Notes: generated by a model not told the origin, from the sequence alone. 64,000 nucleotides of DNA from Dugong dugon (GCA_030035585.1 CM057462.1:61290734-61354733); one strand, 5' to 3'; counted from the stretch's first letter, positions 1-10,270 are shown. Made by a program: numbers and translations.

Positions 1-835
1 ATCTCTGAAGAGTTGGCCTTGGGAGTGGTTTTAGTTTTGGGCTAACAGAGAGTCCGGGGCCATGTCTTCCCGGGTCCCTCCAGTCTCAGTCAAACCATTA
101 AGTCTGGTCTTTTTACTAGAATTTGAGTTCTGCACTCCACTTTTCTCCTGCTCCATCAGGGACTGTCTGTTCAGGGAGGTCATTGGTGGTAGCTGCGCAC
201 CATCTAGTTCTTCTTGTCTCAGGCTGATGAAGTATCTGATTTATTCAGCTAATATTTTCCTTGTGTCTTTGGTGTTATTCATTCTCCTTTGCTCCAGGTG
301 TGTTGGGACCAACTGATCCTTCTTAGATGGCCATTCACTAGCTTTTAAGACCCCAGATGCCACTCACCGAAGCGGGATGCAGAACATTTTCTTAATAAAC
401 TTTGTTATGCCAATTGACCTAGATGTCCCCTGAAACCATAGTCCCCAGACCCCTGCTACTGTGTCCCTCGAAGCTTTTGGTTGTATTCAGGAAACTTCTT
501 AGCTTAGGTTTAGTCCAGTTGTGCTGACTTCCCCTGTAGTGTGTGCTGTCCTTCCCTTTACCTAAGATAATTCTTGTCTACTATCTAGTTGGTGAATACC
601 CCTCTCCCTCCCTCCCCACCCTTGTAACCATCAAAGAATGTTTTATTGTGTGTTTAAACCTTTTCTTGAGTTCTTATATTAGCAGTCTTATACAATATTT
701 GTCCTTTTGCGACTGACTAAATTCACTCAGCGTAATGCCTTCCAGATTCCTCCACGTTATGTTTCACGGATTCACTGTTGTTCTTTATTGTTGCGTAGTA
801 GCCCACTGTGTGATAAAACAGCTATTTATGAACAG
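1..835 (-). repeat. L1 LINE fragment, 3' UTR into the end of ORF2 (Afrotherian-type L1)
   Basis: Read on the + strand this is the reverse complement of an L1 3' UTR. It contains phrases shared with the copies at 1077-1476 and 9636-10270, such as 'agtctggtcttttt', 'cattctcctttgctccag' and 'cttttaagaccccaga'. Beyond about 690 it passes into typical antisense ORF2-end sequence ('ttcactcagcgtaatgcc', 'tccacgttatg'). The left end runs off the window, so its full length is unknown. A short open frame at 62-316 lies inside it and is not a gene. Confidence 0.8.
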
Positions 836-1064
836 TGATTGTGTACCTTCTCTCTGATGTGAGCTGGGGATCCTGGGAAGAAGGCAACTAGGTCCCTTTC
901 CTTGCGGACTCAGACACAGAATAGGCAGTGTGCTGCAGTGGAGTAAGTGATGTGCCTGGGCAGGTGGAGCCCAGGGGCAGGCTTCTAAGGGCCGCTGATG
1001 TTAAAATCTGAAGGTGAGGTCTGCTTGCATAGCTTACAGAAAGCTCCACAGGGTGATTAGATTC
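836..1064. other. Unique noncoding sequence
   Basis: Moderately GC-rich sequence with no repeat family, open frame or motif that I recognise. It ends at the target-site duplication of the next L1. Confidence 0.4.
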
Positions 1065-1076
1065 AGAGCCTGACTT

Positions 1077-1476
1077 ATTTTATTTTATTGTACTTTAGAT
1101 GAGGGTTTACAGAACAAACTAGCTTCTCATTAAACAGTTAGTACATATATTGTTTTATGACATTGGGTAACAACCCCATGATATGTCAGTACTCTCCCTT
1201 CTCGACCTTGGGTTCCCTACTACCAGCTTTCCTGTCCCCTCCTGCCTTCTTGTCCTTGTCCCTGGGCTAGTGTGCCCCTTTAGTCTCATTTTGTTCTATG
1301 GGTCTGTCTAATCTTTGGCTAAAAGGTGAACCTCTGGAGTGACTTCATTACTGAGCTGAAAGGGTGTCCGAGGGCCATACTCTTAGGGTTTCTCCACTCT
1401 CTGTTAGGCCAGTAAGTCTGGTCTTTTGTGAGTTAGGATTTTGTTCTACGTTTTTTTCCAGCTCTGTCCGGGACCT
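1077..1476 (-). repeat. 5'-truncated L1 3' end with target-site duplication
   Basis: The segment begins with a T-rich stretch (the reverse complement of the poly-A tail), then the same 3' UTR as at 9636-10270 ('tactttagatgagggtttac', 'ggtgaacctctggagtgac'). A perfect 12-base duplication, agagcctgactt, flanks it at 1065-1076 and 1477-1488. It is therefore a complete insertion of only about 400 bases, truncated at its 5' end, which is normal for L1. Confidence 0.88.
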
Positions 1477-1509
1477 AGAGCCTGACTTTTATCCTTCACT
1501 AAATGGTTG

Positions 1510-1813
1510 GTGGACAGTGGTGGTTCAGTGGTAGTAGAATTCTCACCTTCCATGCAGGAGACATGGGTTAGATTCCTGGCCAATGTACCTCAAGCACAGC
1601 CATCACCTGTCTGTCAGTGGTGGTTTGTGTGTTGCTATGATGCTGAAGAGGTTTCAGCAGAGCTTCCAGACTAAGGAAGACTAGGAAGAAAGGGCTGGCA
1701 ATCTACTTCCAAAAATCAGCCATTGAAAGCCCTGTGAATCACAACAGTCTGTTGTGTAGAGGGTCACCGTGAGTCAGGGACCAATTTGACAGCTACTAGC
1801 AACAGCAACAACA
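1510..1813 (+). repeat. tRNA-Gly-headed SINE with RTE-derived body
   Basis: The head ('tggttcagtggtag..aattctcaccttccatgcaggagacatggg') follows a tRNA-Gly gene, with A- and B-box-like segments ('gttagattcctggccaa'). The body ('cagactaaggaagactaggaagaa', 'atctacttccaaaaatcagcc') matches the 5' part of the RTE LINE near 54.6 kb. The tail ('gtgagtcagggaccaatttgacagct' then CAACA units) resembles the RTE 3' end. Sister copies lie at 23765 and 26190. Confidence 0.82.
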
Positions 1814-1831
1814 TCTGTGGTTGACATCACT

Positions 1832-2233
1832 AGTATTCACATGTATCGGGTTTGTCTCCCTTTCCTGGGCACTTGGAAGACTATACTTCCAGCCGTCTTG
1901 CAGTTAGGGTCATGTGACTAGTTCTAGCCGATGAAATAGGAGTGGAGGTGATGTGTGTTACTTAACCAAGGCATTTAAGAGCTTGGGCACTTATTACTTC
2001 AATCTAGGGCAACTGTGGAGGTCACATGCTCCAGATGGGGCAGCTACAAGATGGCAGGACCTCTCTCCAACAGCCTGGGCCTCTACATTAGACTGTGTGA
2101 GGTAGGGACCCTCTTTCTGCTGACCCAGATTGAACCTATAAAGTGGGGCAGAAATAAATCTTTGCTGTGTTCTGCCATGAGGTTTGGGGGTTAATTTGCT
2201 ACTGCAGCTTGGCCCAGCCTCTCCTGACTAATG
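1832..2233 (+). repeat. Ancient LTR-like repeat (probably ERVL/MaLR class)
   Basis: The segment resembles an old mammalian LTR: 'gtcatgtgactagttctagcc', 'gatgtgtgttactt', a poly-A signal 'aaataaatctttgctg', and a terminal 'ctcctgactaatg'. Only the terminal repeat is seen, with no internal retroviral genes. The family assignment is from memory of the sequence style, not from alignment. Confidence 0.5.
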
Positions 2234-2269
2234 CGCCATTTCTGATCTGTTTTGTATACCTCCAATATT

Positions 2270-2832
2270 AGTAGCTCATATCTCATTCACCACCAGTGGG
2301 AGTGTAAACTGGTACAACCTTTCTGTGAGACAATTTGGCGGTATATATATACGAAAAGCCCTGAGTAAGTGTATTGTCTTTCACTCAGAAATTCCACTTC
2401 TAGGAATTTATCCTGTGGAAATAATTGGACAAGTTCAAAAAGTTGTACGTACAAGAAATATATTCATCATATAAAATGGTGAGAAATTGGATCAGCCTAA
2501 ATATCTCACAACAGCAAATTGGTTAAATAAATTGTGATTCAGCCCTATAATGGAATACCAGCTGCTGCTGATGGTACGTATTTATTGACATAGAAAGAGA
2601 GTCATACTCTATTGCAGTGCCATGTATATATAATGTGAACTTTTTTGGCATATATGTATATATATACATATATTTGCATGAAAAAGTCTAGATGATACTT
2701 AAAAAATAATGATAATCTCTGGGTGTTAAATTTCAGGTGATTTTACTCTGTATTGTTTTTATTTTGCCTCTAAAATTATTTCTTCAATGATTTTGTATAA
2801 TGTGTATTGTTAAAAATTATAAGAGGGGGGAA
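2270..2832 (+). repeat. Old L1 (L1M-type) 3' portion
   Basis: Forward-strand L1 text is recognisable: 'accagtgggagtgtaaactggtacaacc', 'agaaattccacttctaggaattta', 'ataatggaatacca', then an AT-rich 3' end. It is heavily mutated and not coding. A short palindromic TA/CA run lies at about 2650-2675. Confidence 0.75.
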
Positions 2833-3000
2833 AATGACTGTGATCTTGGGTAAGTTAACCTCTAAGAGTCATGATTTTCTTATCTGTGAAATGGTCATAA
2901 CAATGCCCACTTCATTGGGTTGTTGTGAGGTTTCAATTAGATCAAGTGTTACAAAGCAGTGGTACCTAGATATGCAAAACCCATTGCTATTGTTACCAGA
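2833..3000 (+). repeat. MIR SINE
   Basis: MIR core and 3' section: 'gtgatcttgggtaagttaacctc', 'cttatctgtgaaatgg', 'gggttgttgtgaggtttcaa'. Confidence 0.8.
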
Positions 3001-3039
3001 TGTCAGTGAACCAAGGAACCTTAGAGGTTGTTCGGTTCA

Positions 3040-3140
3040 GTAATTAGTTAATTCGTCCACTTGTTCATTTATTTAATAAGCATGTCCTGAAACCTACTGT
3101 GTGCTTGACCATGTACTGGACAAAGATAATGGTGATCAGA
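3040..3140 (-). repeat. L2 LINE 3' end, degenerate
   Basis: 'ttcatttatttaataagcatgtcctg..cctactgtgtgcttgacc' is the reverse complement of an L2 tail. The match is short and diverged. Confidence 0.5.
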
Positions 3141-3375
3141 AGACTAGCAAATACTTATATAGCACTTAGTGGTCAAGTACCATATGAGTATTTGGTGCCA
3201 AGCATCACTGTAAGCACTTAAATTTATTAACTAATTTAATCTTTACAATAACCATAGGGGGATACCATTATTAGCCATGTTTTGCAGATTAGAAAACTGA
3301 GGCACAGAGAGGTTAAGTGACCCGTCTAAAGTCACAGAGCTAAGGGGAGGCAGAGCCAGGCAATTGGGCTCCAGA
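3141..3375 (-). repeat. MIR SINE
   Basis: Reverse-complement MIR: 'tgccaagcatcactgtaagcactt', 'gaaaactgaggcacagagaggttaagtgac', 'gtcacagagctaag'. Confidence 0.82.
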
Positions 3376-3647
3376 GACTATACTGCCTGAGAAAAACTGA
3401 TGTGGTGTTTGCTCCTAGGGAGCTCTCAGATCAGTGGGTAAGACCAAGTGAATCCTGTGAGCCATGAGGGGGTAACAATGGAAGCTTCGGAGCCAGAGGG
3501 GAGGTACTGGAGGACTTCCTGGAGTAGGCTCCCCAGAGGCTGAGGGGCAGAGTGGAAAACTGCAGGATGCGCTGGCCAGTGAGAGGAGATTGTCCAGTCT
3601 AGCCTCCAGCTCAAAGCAGGAACTTTTTGTACCTATGCTAGGGTGAT

Positions 3648-3843
3648 TGGTGGTGCAGTGGTTAAACACTCAGCTGCTAACCTAAAGGTCATTGGTTTGA
3701 ACCCACCAGCTGCTCCATGGGAAAAAGATGTGGCAGTCTGCTTTGGTAAAGATTTACAGCCTTGGAAACCCTATGGGGCAGTTCTACTCTGTCCTATGGG
3801 GATGCTATGAGTCTGAATCGACTCGATGACAACTTTTTTTTTT
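3648..3843 (+). repeat. AfroSINE, full type
   Basis: Has the tRNA-like head ('tggtggtgcagtggttaaac..ctgctaacc'), the middle segment 'aaaaagatgtggcagtctgc' and the tail 'gctatgagtctgaatcgactcgatgacaac'. A 14-base near-duplicate (tatgctagggtgat / tatgtcagggtgat) flanks it at 3634-3647 and 3844-3857. Confidence 0.9.
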
Positions 3844-3857
3844 TATGTCAGGGTGAT

Positions 3858-4339
3858 CTCTGGACCTCTACTGCAGGTGAGGATACTAAGGGCAAGAATG
3901 CCTAAATCTTGCCTGGGGGCTTTTTAGAAATTGTTGGGATGGGGATGGGGCAGGTGGAGGAGGCAGCTGGAAGCTCCTCTGCTGGGTCCCTCCTTGCTCC
4001 CCAGCCAGGAGCATCAGGGCTAAGATTGGAAGGGCCCAGCTGGAGAGGAGCAGCAGCTGGGCTGGAGAGCTCAGAGCTAATCCAGACACTAGAGAGGTGA
4101 TTAGCAGGCAATTAGGGAATCTCTATTATCAACAAGCCCCTAGTTGAGCTGAGGAAGGGAGGGGGCTTCCCCCTTGTTGGGGCTGAGACTGTGTCAGAGG
4201 AGAGGGCAGCATCTGCCCCTGCTCCTCTCTGGTTTCCCGAACCTAGGCCTGGCTGACCGGAAACTTTGGCTCCAGGTGGGTGGAGGGCACCAGCTTCTGG
4301 GCTAGCTGGGTAGGAGCAATAATGGCTCACCATGTGCTT
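3858..4339. other. Unique noncoding sequence
   Basis: GC-rich, repeat-free DNA. Around 4075-4135 there is a small AT-rich patch with 'gagctaatccagac', 'tgattagcaggcaattag' and 'ctattatcaac', which are homeodomain-type ATTA sites that could be a short conserved element. Overlapping open frames on both strands show no recognisable protein. Confidence 0.35.
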
Positions 4340-4500
4340 GGTACTGGAAAGCCCGTCATGCAGTATCTCATTTAATGTTCATGACAAGTCTTTGAAGTAG
4401 ATGTTATTTTACAGAACAGGAAACAGGCTCAGAGAGGTGAAGTGACTTACCGAGGGTCTCACAGCTAGTAAATGGGAAGTCTAGAAACCCACTCGGGTTT
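4340..4500 (-). repeat. MIR SINE
   Basis: 'catgtgcttggtactggaaag', 'aacaggctcagagaggtgaagtgactta' and 'tcacagctagtaaatggg' are reverse-complement MIR. Confidence 0.8.
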
Positions 4501-4746
4501 CCCAAAGGAGAGTCTATTGTTCCACCAGAAGGCTGAGTGAGAGCAAAGGCTGGGAGGTGGGTTGGGGGAGCAGTGGTCCCTAAGCAGTGGTTGCGGGTCT
4601 GGGACTTCTGCGGCAGGTGAGCCTAAGGGGCCTACCCGTGACCAACCCCCAATTTCAGTCATTGGGTGTAGAGCCCCAGGCAATCACTCTGGCCCCAGAA
4701 TGGGGGATGGGTTTTGCTGTCTTTTGAGACCTACAGGTCTGACCTT

Positions 4747-4876
4747 CCAGGGGGTTTGGGCACATGTTTTTCTGGGGGCAGGGGGCTTATTCTCAGAGCT
4801 GCATCACTACTGGCTTATGCTGCTCATTAAACAGACAAGCAGTGGTTAATTCCGTTGTAAAAAAAAAAAAAAAAGT
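4747..4876 (+). repeat. Unclassified repeat, copy 1, ending in poly-A
   Basis: 'gggtttgggcacatgtttttctggggg..cttatgctgctcattaaacagac' ends at a run of 17 A. It is homologous over about 110 bases to 5266-5403. The family is not recognised; the poly-A end suggests a retroposed origin. Confidence 0.5.
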
Positions 4877-4924
4877 CTTAGCAGCCAGTGCCACGTGTAT
4901 CTTCTCCTTTTTACAGCAGAATAT

Positions 4925-5265
4925 CTGAAAACAACTGTCAGTCCTCACCATTGCCAACTTCCTCCTTCACACTCTGTCTTGAACCCACTTCAGTTAGGCT
5001 TGTCCCTTCCCCCGCTTCCACTAAACAGCCCTTGTCAAGGTAGCCAGTGACCTCTAGGTTGCTAATTCAGTCCTCTGTCCTCAGGCCTCAGCGGCGTTTG
5101 AGAGTTGATCACTGTCTTCTCCTTGAAACACTCCCTTCATTTGGCTTCTCCTTCCCTTGCTGGCCACCTCTCTCTCTCTATCTCATTTGGCAAGTTCTCC
5201 TTCTCCTCTTCCCAACCTCTGACGGTTGGATGCCCCTGAACTCAGTCCTTAGATGCTTCTCTTTT
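4925..5265 (+). repeat. L2-type LINE, reverse-transcriptase portion
   Basis: Resembles the degraded reverse-transcriptase region of an L2/CR1-type LINE: 'gtcaaggtagccagtgacctctaggttgctaa', 'gagttgatcactgtcttctccttgaaac', 'tcccttcatttggcttctc'. The reading frame is not preserved. Confidence 0.6.
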
Positions 5266-5403
5266 GGGGATTTGGGCACATGCTTTCCTGGGGGGGGGGG
5301 GGGGGGGCTTGACCAACTGACAGCTCATCCTTATTGATACATTATTACAAACTCATTCCCCTCATTAAACACACATGGCACCATTATTCCATCTTAAAAT
5401 AAA
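5266..5403 (+). repeat. Unclassified repeat, copy 2, containing an 18-base G run
   Basis: 'gggatttgggcacatgctttcctgg' and later 'ctcattaaacacacatggcaccattattcc' parallel the copy at 4747-4876. The guanine run is at 5290-5307. Confidence 0.5.
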
Positions 5404-5479
5404 TTTCTGCCTTCACTTTCTAGAAGCAATGCCTCTCCCCATAGCTTCATTTATTTTGCTTGCAATAACATCTTTTTTA

Positions 5480-5871
5480 AAAATTGAGGTGTAATTGACA
5501 TAAAACAAATTGCACATAATTAAAACGTACAGTTGGACAAATTTTGACACAAGTATACACCCTTGAAATCATCATCACAATCAAGCTAATGAACATATCT
5601 ATCACCCCCAAAGGTTTCTTTGTGCCACTTTGTAACTACTCCTTCCTACATCTCTCTGCCCACCTTCTCCCCAAGCAACCTCTGCTTGGTGTCTCTATAA
5701 ATAAGTTCGTGTTTCCTAGAATTTCCTGTAAATGGAATCATACAGTATGTACTCTTTTCTTGTCTGGCTTCTTTCACTCAGCGTAATTATTTTGAGATCC
5801 ATCCACGTTGTTGTGTATATCAATAGTTCATTCCTTTTTACTGCTGGGTAGTATTCCATTCTATGAATTTG
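5480..5871 (-). repeat. Old L1 (L1M-type), segment 1: 3' end
   Basis: Reverse complement of an L1 3' end: 'attgaggtgtaattgacataaaac', 'ttgacacaagtatacacccttg', 'ctttcactcagcgtaatt', 'gtagtattccattctatg'. This is the 3' terminus of one L1 that runs, with interruptions, to about 13358. Confidence 0.85.
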
Positions 5872-6071
5872 TGTTGTTGTGTGCCATCAGTTGATTCTAA
5901 CTCATGGCGACCCTATAGGACAGAATAGAACTGCCTCATAGAGTTTCCTGGGCTGTAATCTTTACGGCAGCAGATCACCAGGTCTTTTCTCCTGAGGAGT
6001 GGCTGGTAGGTTTGAACGGTCGATCTTCTGGTTCGCAGCCGCGTGCTTAACCATTGCACCATCAGGGCTCC
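5872..6071 (-). repeat. AfroSINE inserted in the old L1
   Basis: Reverse complement of AfroSINE: 'ttgattctaactcatggcgaccctatagg', 'ggctgtaatctttacgg', 'ttaaccattgcaccatcagggctc'. The L1 text resumes directly after it. Confidence 0.9.
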
Positions 6072-7437
6072 CTGTTGTATGGATAGACCATGATTTGTTG
6101 ATCCATTATTCAATTAATGGACACTTGGGCTATTTCCAATTTTTGGCTATTGCAAATATATCTGCTACGAATATTTGTGTGCAAGTCTTTGTATGGACAT
6201 ATGTTTTCTTTCTCCAGAGAGGAATGATTGGACCATATGGTAGGTGTATGTTTAACTTTTTAAGATACTGCCAAACTGTATTTGGAAGTGGTGGTACCAT
6301 TCTACCTTTCCACAAACAGTATATGAGAGTTCCAGTTGCTCCACATTCTCAACAATACTTGACATTACCAGTCTTTTGTAGCCATTCTAATAGGTATGTA
6401 GTGGTATCGCATGGTGATTTCAGTCTGTAGTTCTTGAATGCATAACAATGTTGAGCATCTTTTATGTGCTTATTTGCCATCTATATGTCTTCTTTGGTGA
6501 AATGTCTGTTCAAATATTTTGCCCGTTTTCTAATTGAGTTGTTTGATTTCTTATTATTGAGTTTTGAGAATTCCTCATATATTCTAGATACAAGTTATCG
6601 ATCAGATACATGCTTAACAAACATTTTCTCCCAGTCTGTGATTTGTCTTTTGTTTCTCTTAAAATTGTCTCTGGAATAGCAGGTGTTTAAAAATTTTATG
6701 AAGTTCAATTTGGCATTTTTTTCTTTTATGGGTTGTGTTTTTGGTGTTGTAACTAAGAAATCTTTGCCTAACCCAAGGTCCCAAAAATTTTTGTCCTGTG
6801 TTATCCTCCAGACGTATTATAGGTTTATGTTTTACATTTAAGTCTATGATACATTTTGAGTTAATATTTCATATGATGTGAAGTATGAATCAAAGTTCTT
6901 TTTACTTTGCATATGGATATCCAGCATCATTTATTGAAAGACTAGCCTTTCTTACTGAATTGACTTGGAACTTCTATGGAAAATCACATAACACATATAC
7001 ATATATTTTTTTCTGGATTGTCTATTATTTCCTTGTTCTATATGTCTATCTTTACTGCAGTAAAACACTGTCTTAATTACTGTAGCTTCATCAGGTAGTG
7101 TTAATCTTCCAGCTTCATTCTTTTTCAAAGTTGTTTTTACTATTCCAGCACTCTGCATTTCAATAAAAATTTCAGAATCGGTTTGCCAATTTCTACCAAA
7201 AAAAAAAACAAAAAAAAACTCTGCTTAGATTTTGATTGTGATTATGTTCAATCTATAGATCAATTTGGGAAAAATTGCCATCTTAATAATATTAAGTCTT
7301 CCAACCCACGAACAAGGTGTATTTATTTATTTGTTTTCTTTTATTTCTCTCAGCAATATTTTATATTTTTATGGTACGGGTCTTGCACATCTTTTGTCAG
7401 ATTTATCTCTAAGTATTTATTACTTGTTGATGCTATT
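6072..7437 (-). repeat. Old L1 (L1M-type), segment 2: ORF2 3' half
   Basis: Continuous antisense ORF2 text: 'aatggacacttgggctatttcc', 'gattggaccatatggtagg', 'cattctaataggtatgtagtgg', 'cagcatcatttattgaaagac', 'ctcagcaatattttatatttttatgg'. Stops and frameshifts are frequent and no intact frame remains. Confidence 0.9.
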
Positions 7438-7918
7438 TGTCATGGATTGAATTGTGTCCCCAGTTCTTTCAACTTGGCTGGGTCATGACTCGCAGTATTG
7501 TATGGTTGTGTAATCTGATGTGATTTCCTTATGTGTTGTAAACTCTGTCACTATGATGAGGTTATATGTGATGAGGTTTACAAGATTAGATAGTGTCTTA
7601 ATTCAATCTCTTTTTAGATATAAAAGAGGGAAGTGAGCAGAGACACACGGGAACCTCACACCACCAAGAAAGCAGTGCCAGGAGCAGAGCCAGTCCTTTG
7701 GACCTGGGGTTCCTGCCCTGAGATGCTCCCAGACCAAGGGAAGACTGATACATCACAAGGACCTCTTCCTCCAGAGCCGACAGAGAGAGAAAGCCTTCTC
7801 CTGGAGCTGACGCCCTGAATTTGGACTTGTCTACTGGACTGTGAGAGAATAAACTTCTCTTTGTTAAAGCCATCCACTTGTGGTATTTCTGTTAGAGCAG
7901 CACTAAATGACTAAGACA
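7438..7918 (+). repeat. Solo LTR, MaLR/ERVL-like, copy A
   Basis: Starts TG ('tgtcatggattgaattgtgtcccc') and ends CA ('actaaatgactaagaca'), with a TATA-like 'agatataaaagaggg' at 7615 and a poly-A signal 'gagaataaacttctc' at 7844. It is flanked by the 5-base near-duplicate ctatt/ttatt. It interrupts the old L1 and carries no internal viral genes. Related copies lie at 57939 and 60755. Confidence 0.85.
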
Positions 7919-8445
7919 TTATTGTAAATAGTATTGATTTTTAAACTTCATTTTCCATTGTTCATTGCTAACATAAAGAAAAGTAATTAACTTTTGTGTA
8001 TTTATCCTTTGTCTCGAAACCTTGCTAAACCATTAGTTCTAGTAGCGTGTTGTAGATTTCTACATCAGATTTTCTACATAGATAATCATGTCAACTGTGA
8101 ATATAGACAATTTTTCCTCTTCCTTTCCAATCTGAAAGTTTTTATTTCTTTTTTTAATTGTTGTTTTTTTATTGCATAGACTAGTATTTCTAGTACAATG
8201 CTGATTAAAAGTGGTGAGAGTGGACGTACTTACATTGTTATCAATCTTAAGGAAAAAGTATTCAGTCTTTAACCATTAAGTGTAATAGTTACTACAGGTT
8301 TCTCATAGATATCTTTTATCAGGCTGAGGAAGTTCTCTTCTATTTCTAATCTACTGTGAGTTTTTATCATGAATGAATATTGGATTATGTCAAATTCTTT
8401 TTCTGCATTTATTGAGATGATCATGTTTTTTTCTTTTTTAGTCTG
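7919..8445 (-). repeat. Old L1 (L1M-type), segment 3
   Basis: Antisense ORF2 text continues: 'catcagattttctacatagataatcatgtcaactg', 'gctgattaaaagtggtgagagtgg', 'tcttttatcaggctgaggaag'. Confidence 0.85.
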
Positions 8446-9057
8446 TGTTGTAGGCCCCTCAAAGATGTTCACATCCTAATCCCTGAAACCTGTGTTTATA
8501 TTACCTTACATGGGAAACAGGACTTTGAAGATGGTTAAATTAAGGATCTTGAGATGGAGAAATTATCCTAGATTATCCAGAAGGGCCCAGTGTAATCACA
8601 ATGGTCCTTAAAGAGGAGGGCAAAAGAGTCAGAGAAGGAGATGTGATGATGGGAGAAGAGGTGAGAGAGTGAGAGAAGAAGAAGAGGAAGGGGAAGGGAA
8701 GAAAGAAGAAGGGGAAGAAGAAGAAAAGGGAGGGAAAGGAAGGGAAAGGAAGGGAAGGGAAGAGAAAAGAAGGGAAGGAAAGAGAAATATTGGAAGATTT
8801 TCTGCTGCTGGCTTTGAAGGTGGAAGGGGGACCACGACCCAAGGAATGCAACCAGCCTCTAGAAGCTGGAAGAGACAAGGAAACGTGTTTTCCTCTGGTG
8901 CCTCCAGAAGAAATACAATCCTGCTGTCACCTTGATTTTAGCCTAGTGAAACCCATTTGGACTTCTGACCTCCAGAACTGTAAAATAATAAGTCTGTGTT
9001 GTTTTAAGCCACTAAGTTTATGATAATTTGTTACAGCAGTAATAGGAAACTAATACA
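8446..9057 (+). repeat. Solo LTR of MLT1/MaLR type with perfect 5-base duplication
   Basis: 'tgttgtaggcccctcaaagatgttcacatcc' opens the LTR. 'gacctccagaactgtaaaataataag' and 'ttgttacagcagtaataggaaactaataca' close it. The duplication gtctg is perfect at 8441-8445 and 9058-9062. A purine tract of about 120 bases has expanded inside it. Confidence 0.9.
8660..8790 (+). repeat. Purine-only tract (GGGAA/GAA type)
   Basis: Almost uninterrupted A/G sequence built from gaagaa, ggaaaggaaggg and related units, inside the MLT1-type LTR. It explains the Ser/Phe/Pro-rich and Glu/Lys-rich open frames on the two strands, which are not genes. Confidence 0.9.
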
Positions 9058-9167
9058 GTCTGTTAATATGATGAATTATGTCAATTTATTTTTGAATGTT
9101 AAACCAATTTTGTATTTTTGGAATAAACCCCACTTGCTTATGGTGTACTGTCTATTTTATATTTTTT
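9058..9167 (-). repeat. Old L1 (L1M-type), segment 4
   Basis: 'gttaatatgatgaattatgtcaa..ggaataaaccccacttg' continues the antisense L1 ORF2. Confidence 0.85.
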
Positions 9168-9322
9168 GAGCACTGGTGGTGCAGTAGTTAAGAGTCATGG
9201 CTGCTAAACAAAATGTGGCAGTTCGAATCCACCAGCCACTCCTTGGAAAGACTATGGGGCAGTTCTACTCTGTTCTGTAGGGTTGCTATGAGTTGGAGTT
9301 GACCTGGCAGCAAAGGGTTTTG
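9168..9322 (+). repeat. AfroSINE, internally deleted type
   Basis: tRNA-like head 'agcactggtggtgcagtagttaag'. The text then jumps from 'ccactcc' straight to 'ttggaaagactatggggcag', lacking the roughly 45-base middle present in full copies. Tail 'gctatgagttggagttgacc'. Confidence 0.88.
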
Positions 9323-9635
9323 GATTCGATTAGCTAAAATTTTATTTAGAATTTTACATCTATGTTCATGAAGAGTACTGGCATGTAATTTTCTTTTCTT
9401 GTAATATCTTTGGGTTTGTTATCAGAGTAATGTCGACTTCATAGAATGAGTTGAGAAGTATTCTTTTCAGTTTTCTGGAAGAGTTTGTGTTGAATTGTTA
9501 TTATACCTTCCTTAAATGTTTGCTAGAATTCCCCAGTGAAGTCATATGGTCCTGAAATTTTTTTTGTGGGAAGGATTTTAATTTCAATACAATTTATTTA
9601 GTAGATACTGGGCTATTCAGGTTACCTGTTTCTTT
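9323..9635 (-). repeat. Old L1 (L1M-type), segment 5
   Basis: 'gagtactggcatgtaattttctt', 'gtcgacttcatagaatgagttgag' and 'tatggtcctgaa' are antisense ORF2. The L1 text after the next insertions suggests that several hundred bases of ORF2 were lost here. Confidence 0.85.
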
Positions 9636-10270
9636 AAAAAAAATTTTTTTTTTAAATTGTACTTTAGATGAAGGTTTACAGAACAAATAGTTTCTCATTA
9701 AACAGTCAGTACACGTATTGTTTTATGACAATGGTTAACAACCCCATGACATGTCAACACTGTCCCTTCTCAACCTTGAGTTCTTTATTACCAACTTTCC
9801 TGTCCCCTCCTGTCTTCTAGTCCTCGTCTCTGGACTGTTGTGCCCCATTAATCTTATTTTGTTTTATGGGGCTGTCTAATCTTTGGCTGAACGGTGAATC
9901 TCGGGAGTGACTTCATTACTGAGCTAAAAGGGTGTCTGGGGACCATACTCTTGGGGTTTCTCCAGGCTCTGTCAGACCAGTAAGTCTGGCCTTTTTTTGT
10001 GAGTTAGAATTTTGTTCTACATTTTTCTCCAGCTCTGTCTGGGACCCTCTGTTGTGATCCCTGCCAGAGCAATCAGGGGTGGTAACCAGGCACCATCTAG
10101 TTGTACTGGACTCAGTCTGGTGGAGGCCATGGTAGCTGTGGTCTATTAGTTATTTGGACTAATCTTTCCCTTGAGTCTTTGGTTTTCTTCATTCTCCTTT
10201 GCTCCAGATGAGGTGAGACCAGTAGAGTATCTTAGATGGTTGCTCACAAGCTTTTAAGACCCCAGACACT
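9636..10270 (-). repeat. Younger L1 3' UTR inserted in the old L1
   Basis: Begins with the A/T run of the poly-A tail, then 'tactttagatgaaggtttacagaac' and 'catgacatgtcaacactgtcccttctc', ending at 'cttttaagaccccagac'. It is the same family as 1-835 and 1077-1476 and covers more of the 3' UTR than the 1077 copy. Confidence 0.87.

Noticed and set aside
5999-6430. 143-codon forward open frame
   Set aside because: It lies in antisense L1 and starts inside an AfroSINE.
7438-7918. Retroviral genes beside the LTRs
   Set aside because: None of the LTRs has gag, pol or env sequence beside it. All look like solo LTRs.
8573-8935. Ser/Phe/Pro-rich and Glu/Lys-rich frames on opposite strands
   Set aside because: They come from the purine tract inside an LTR.
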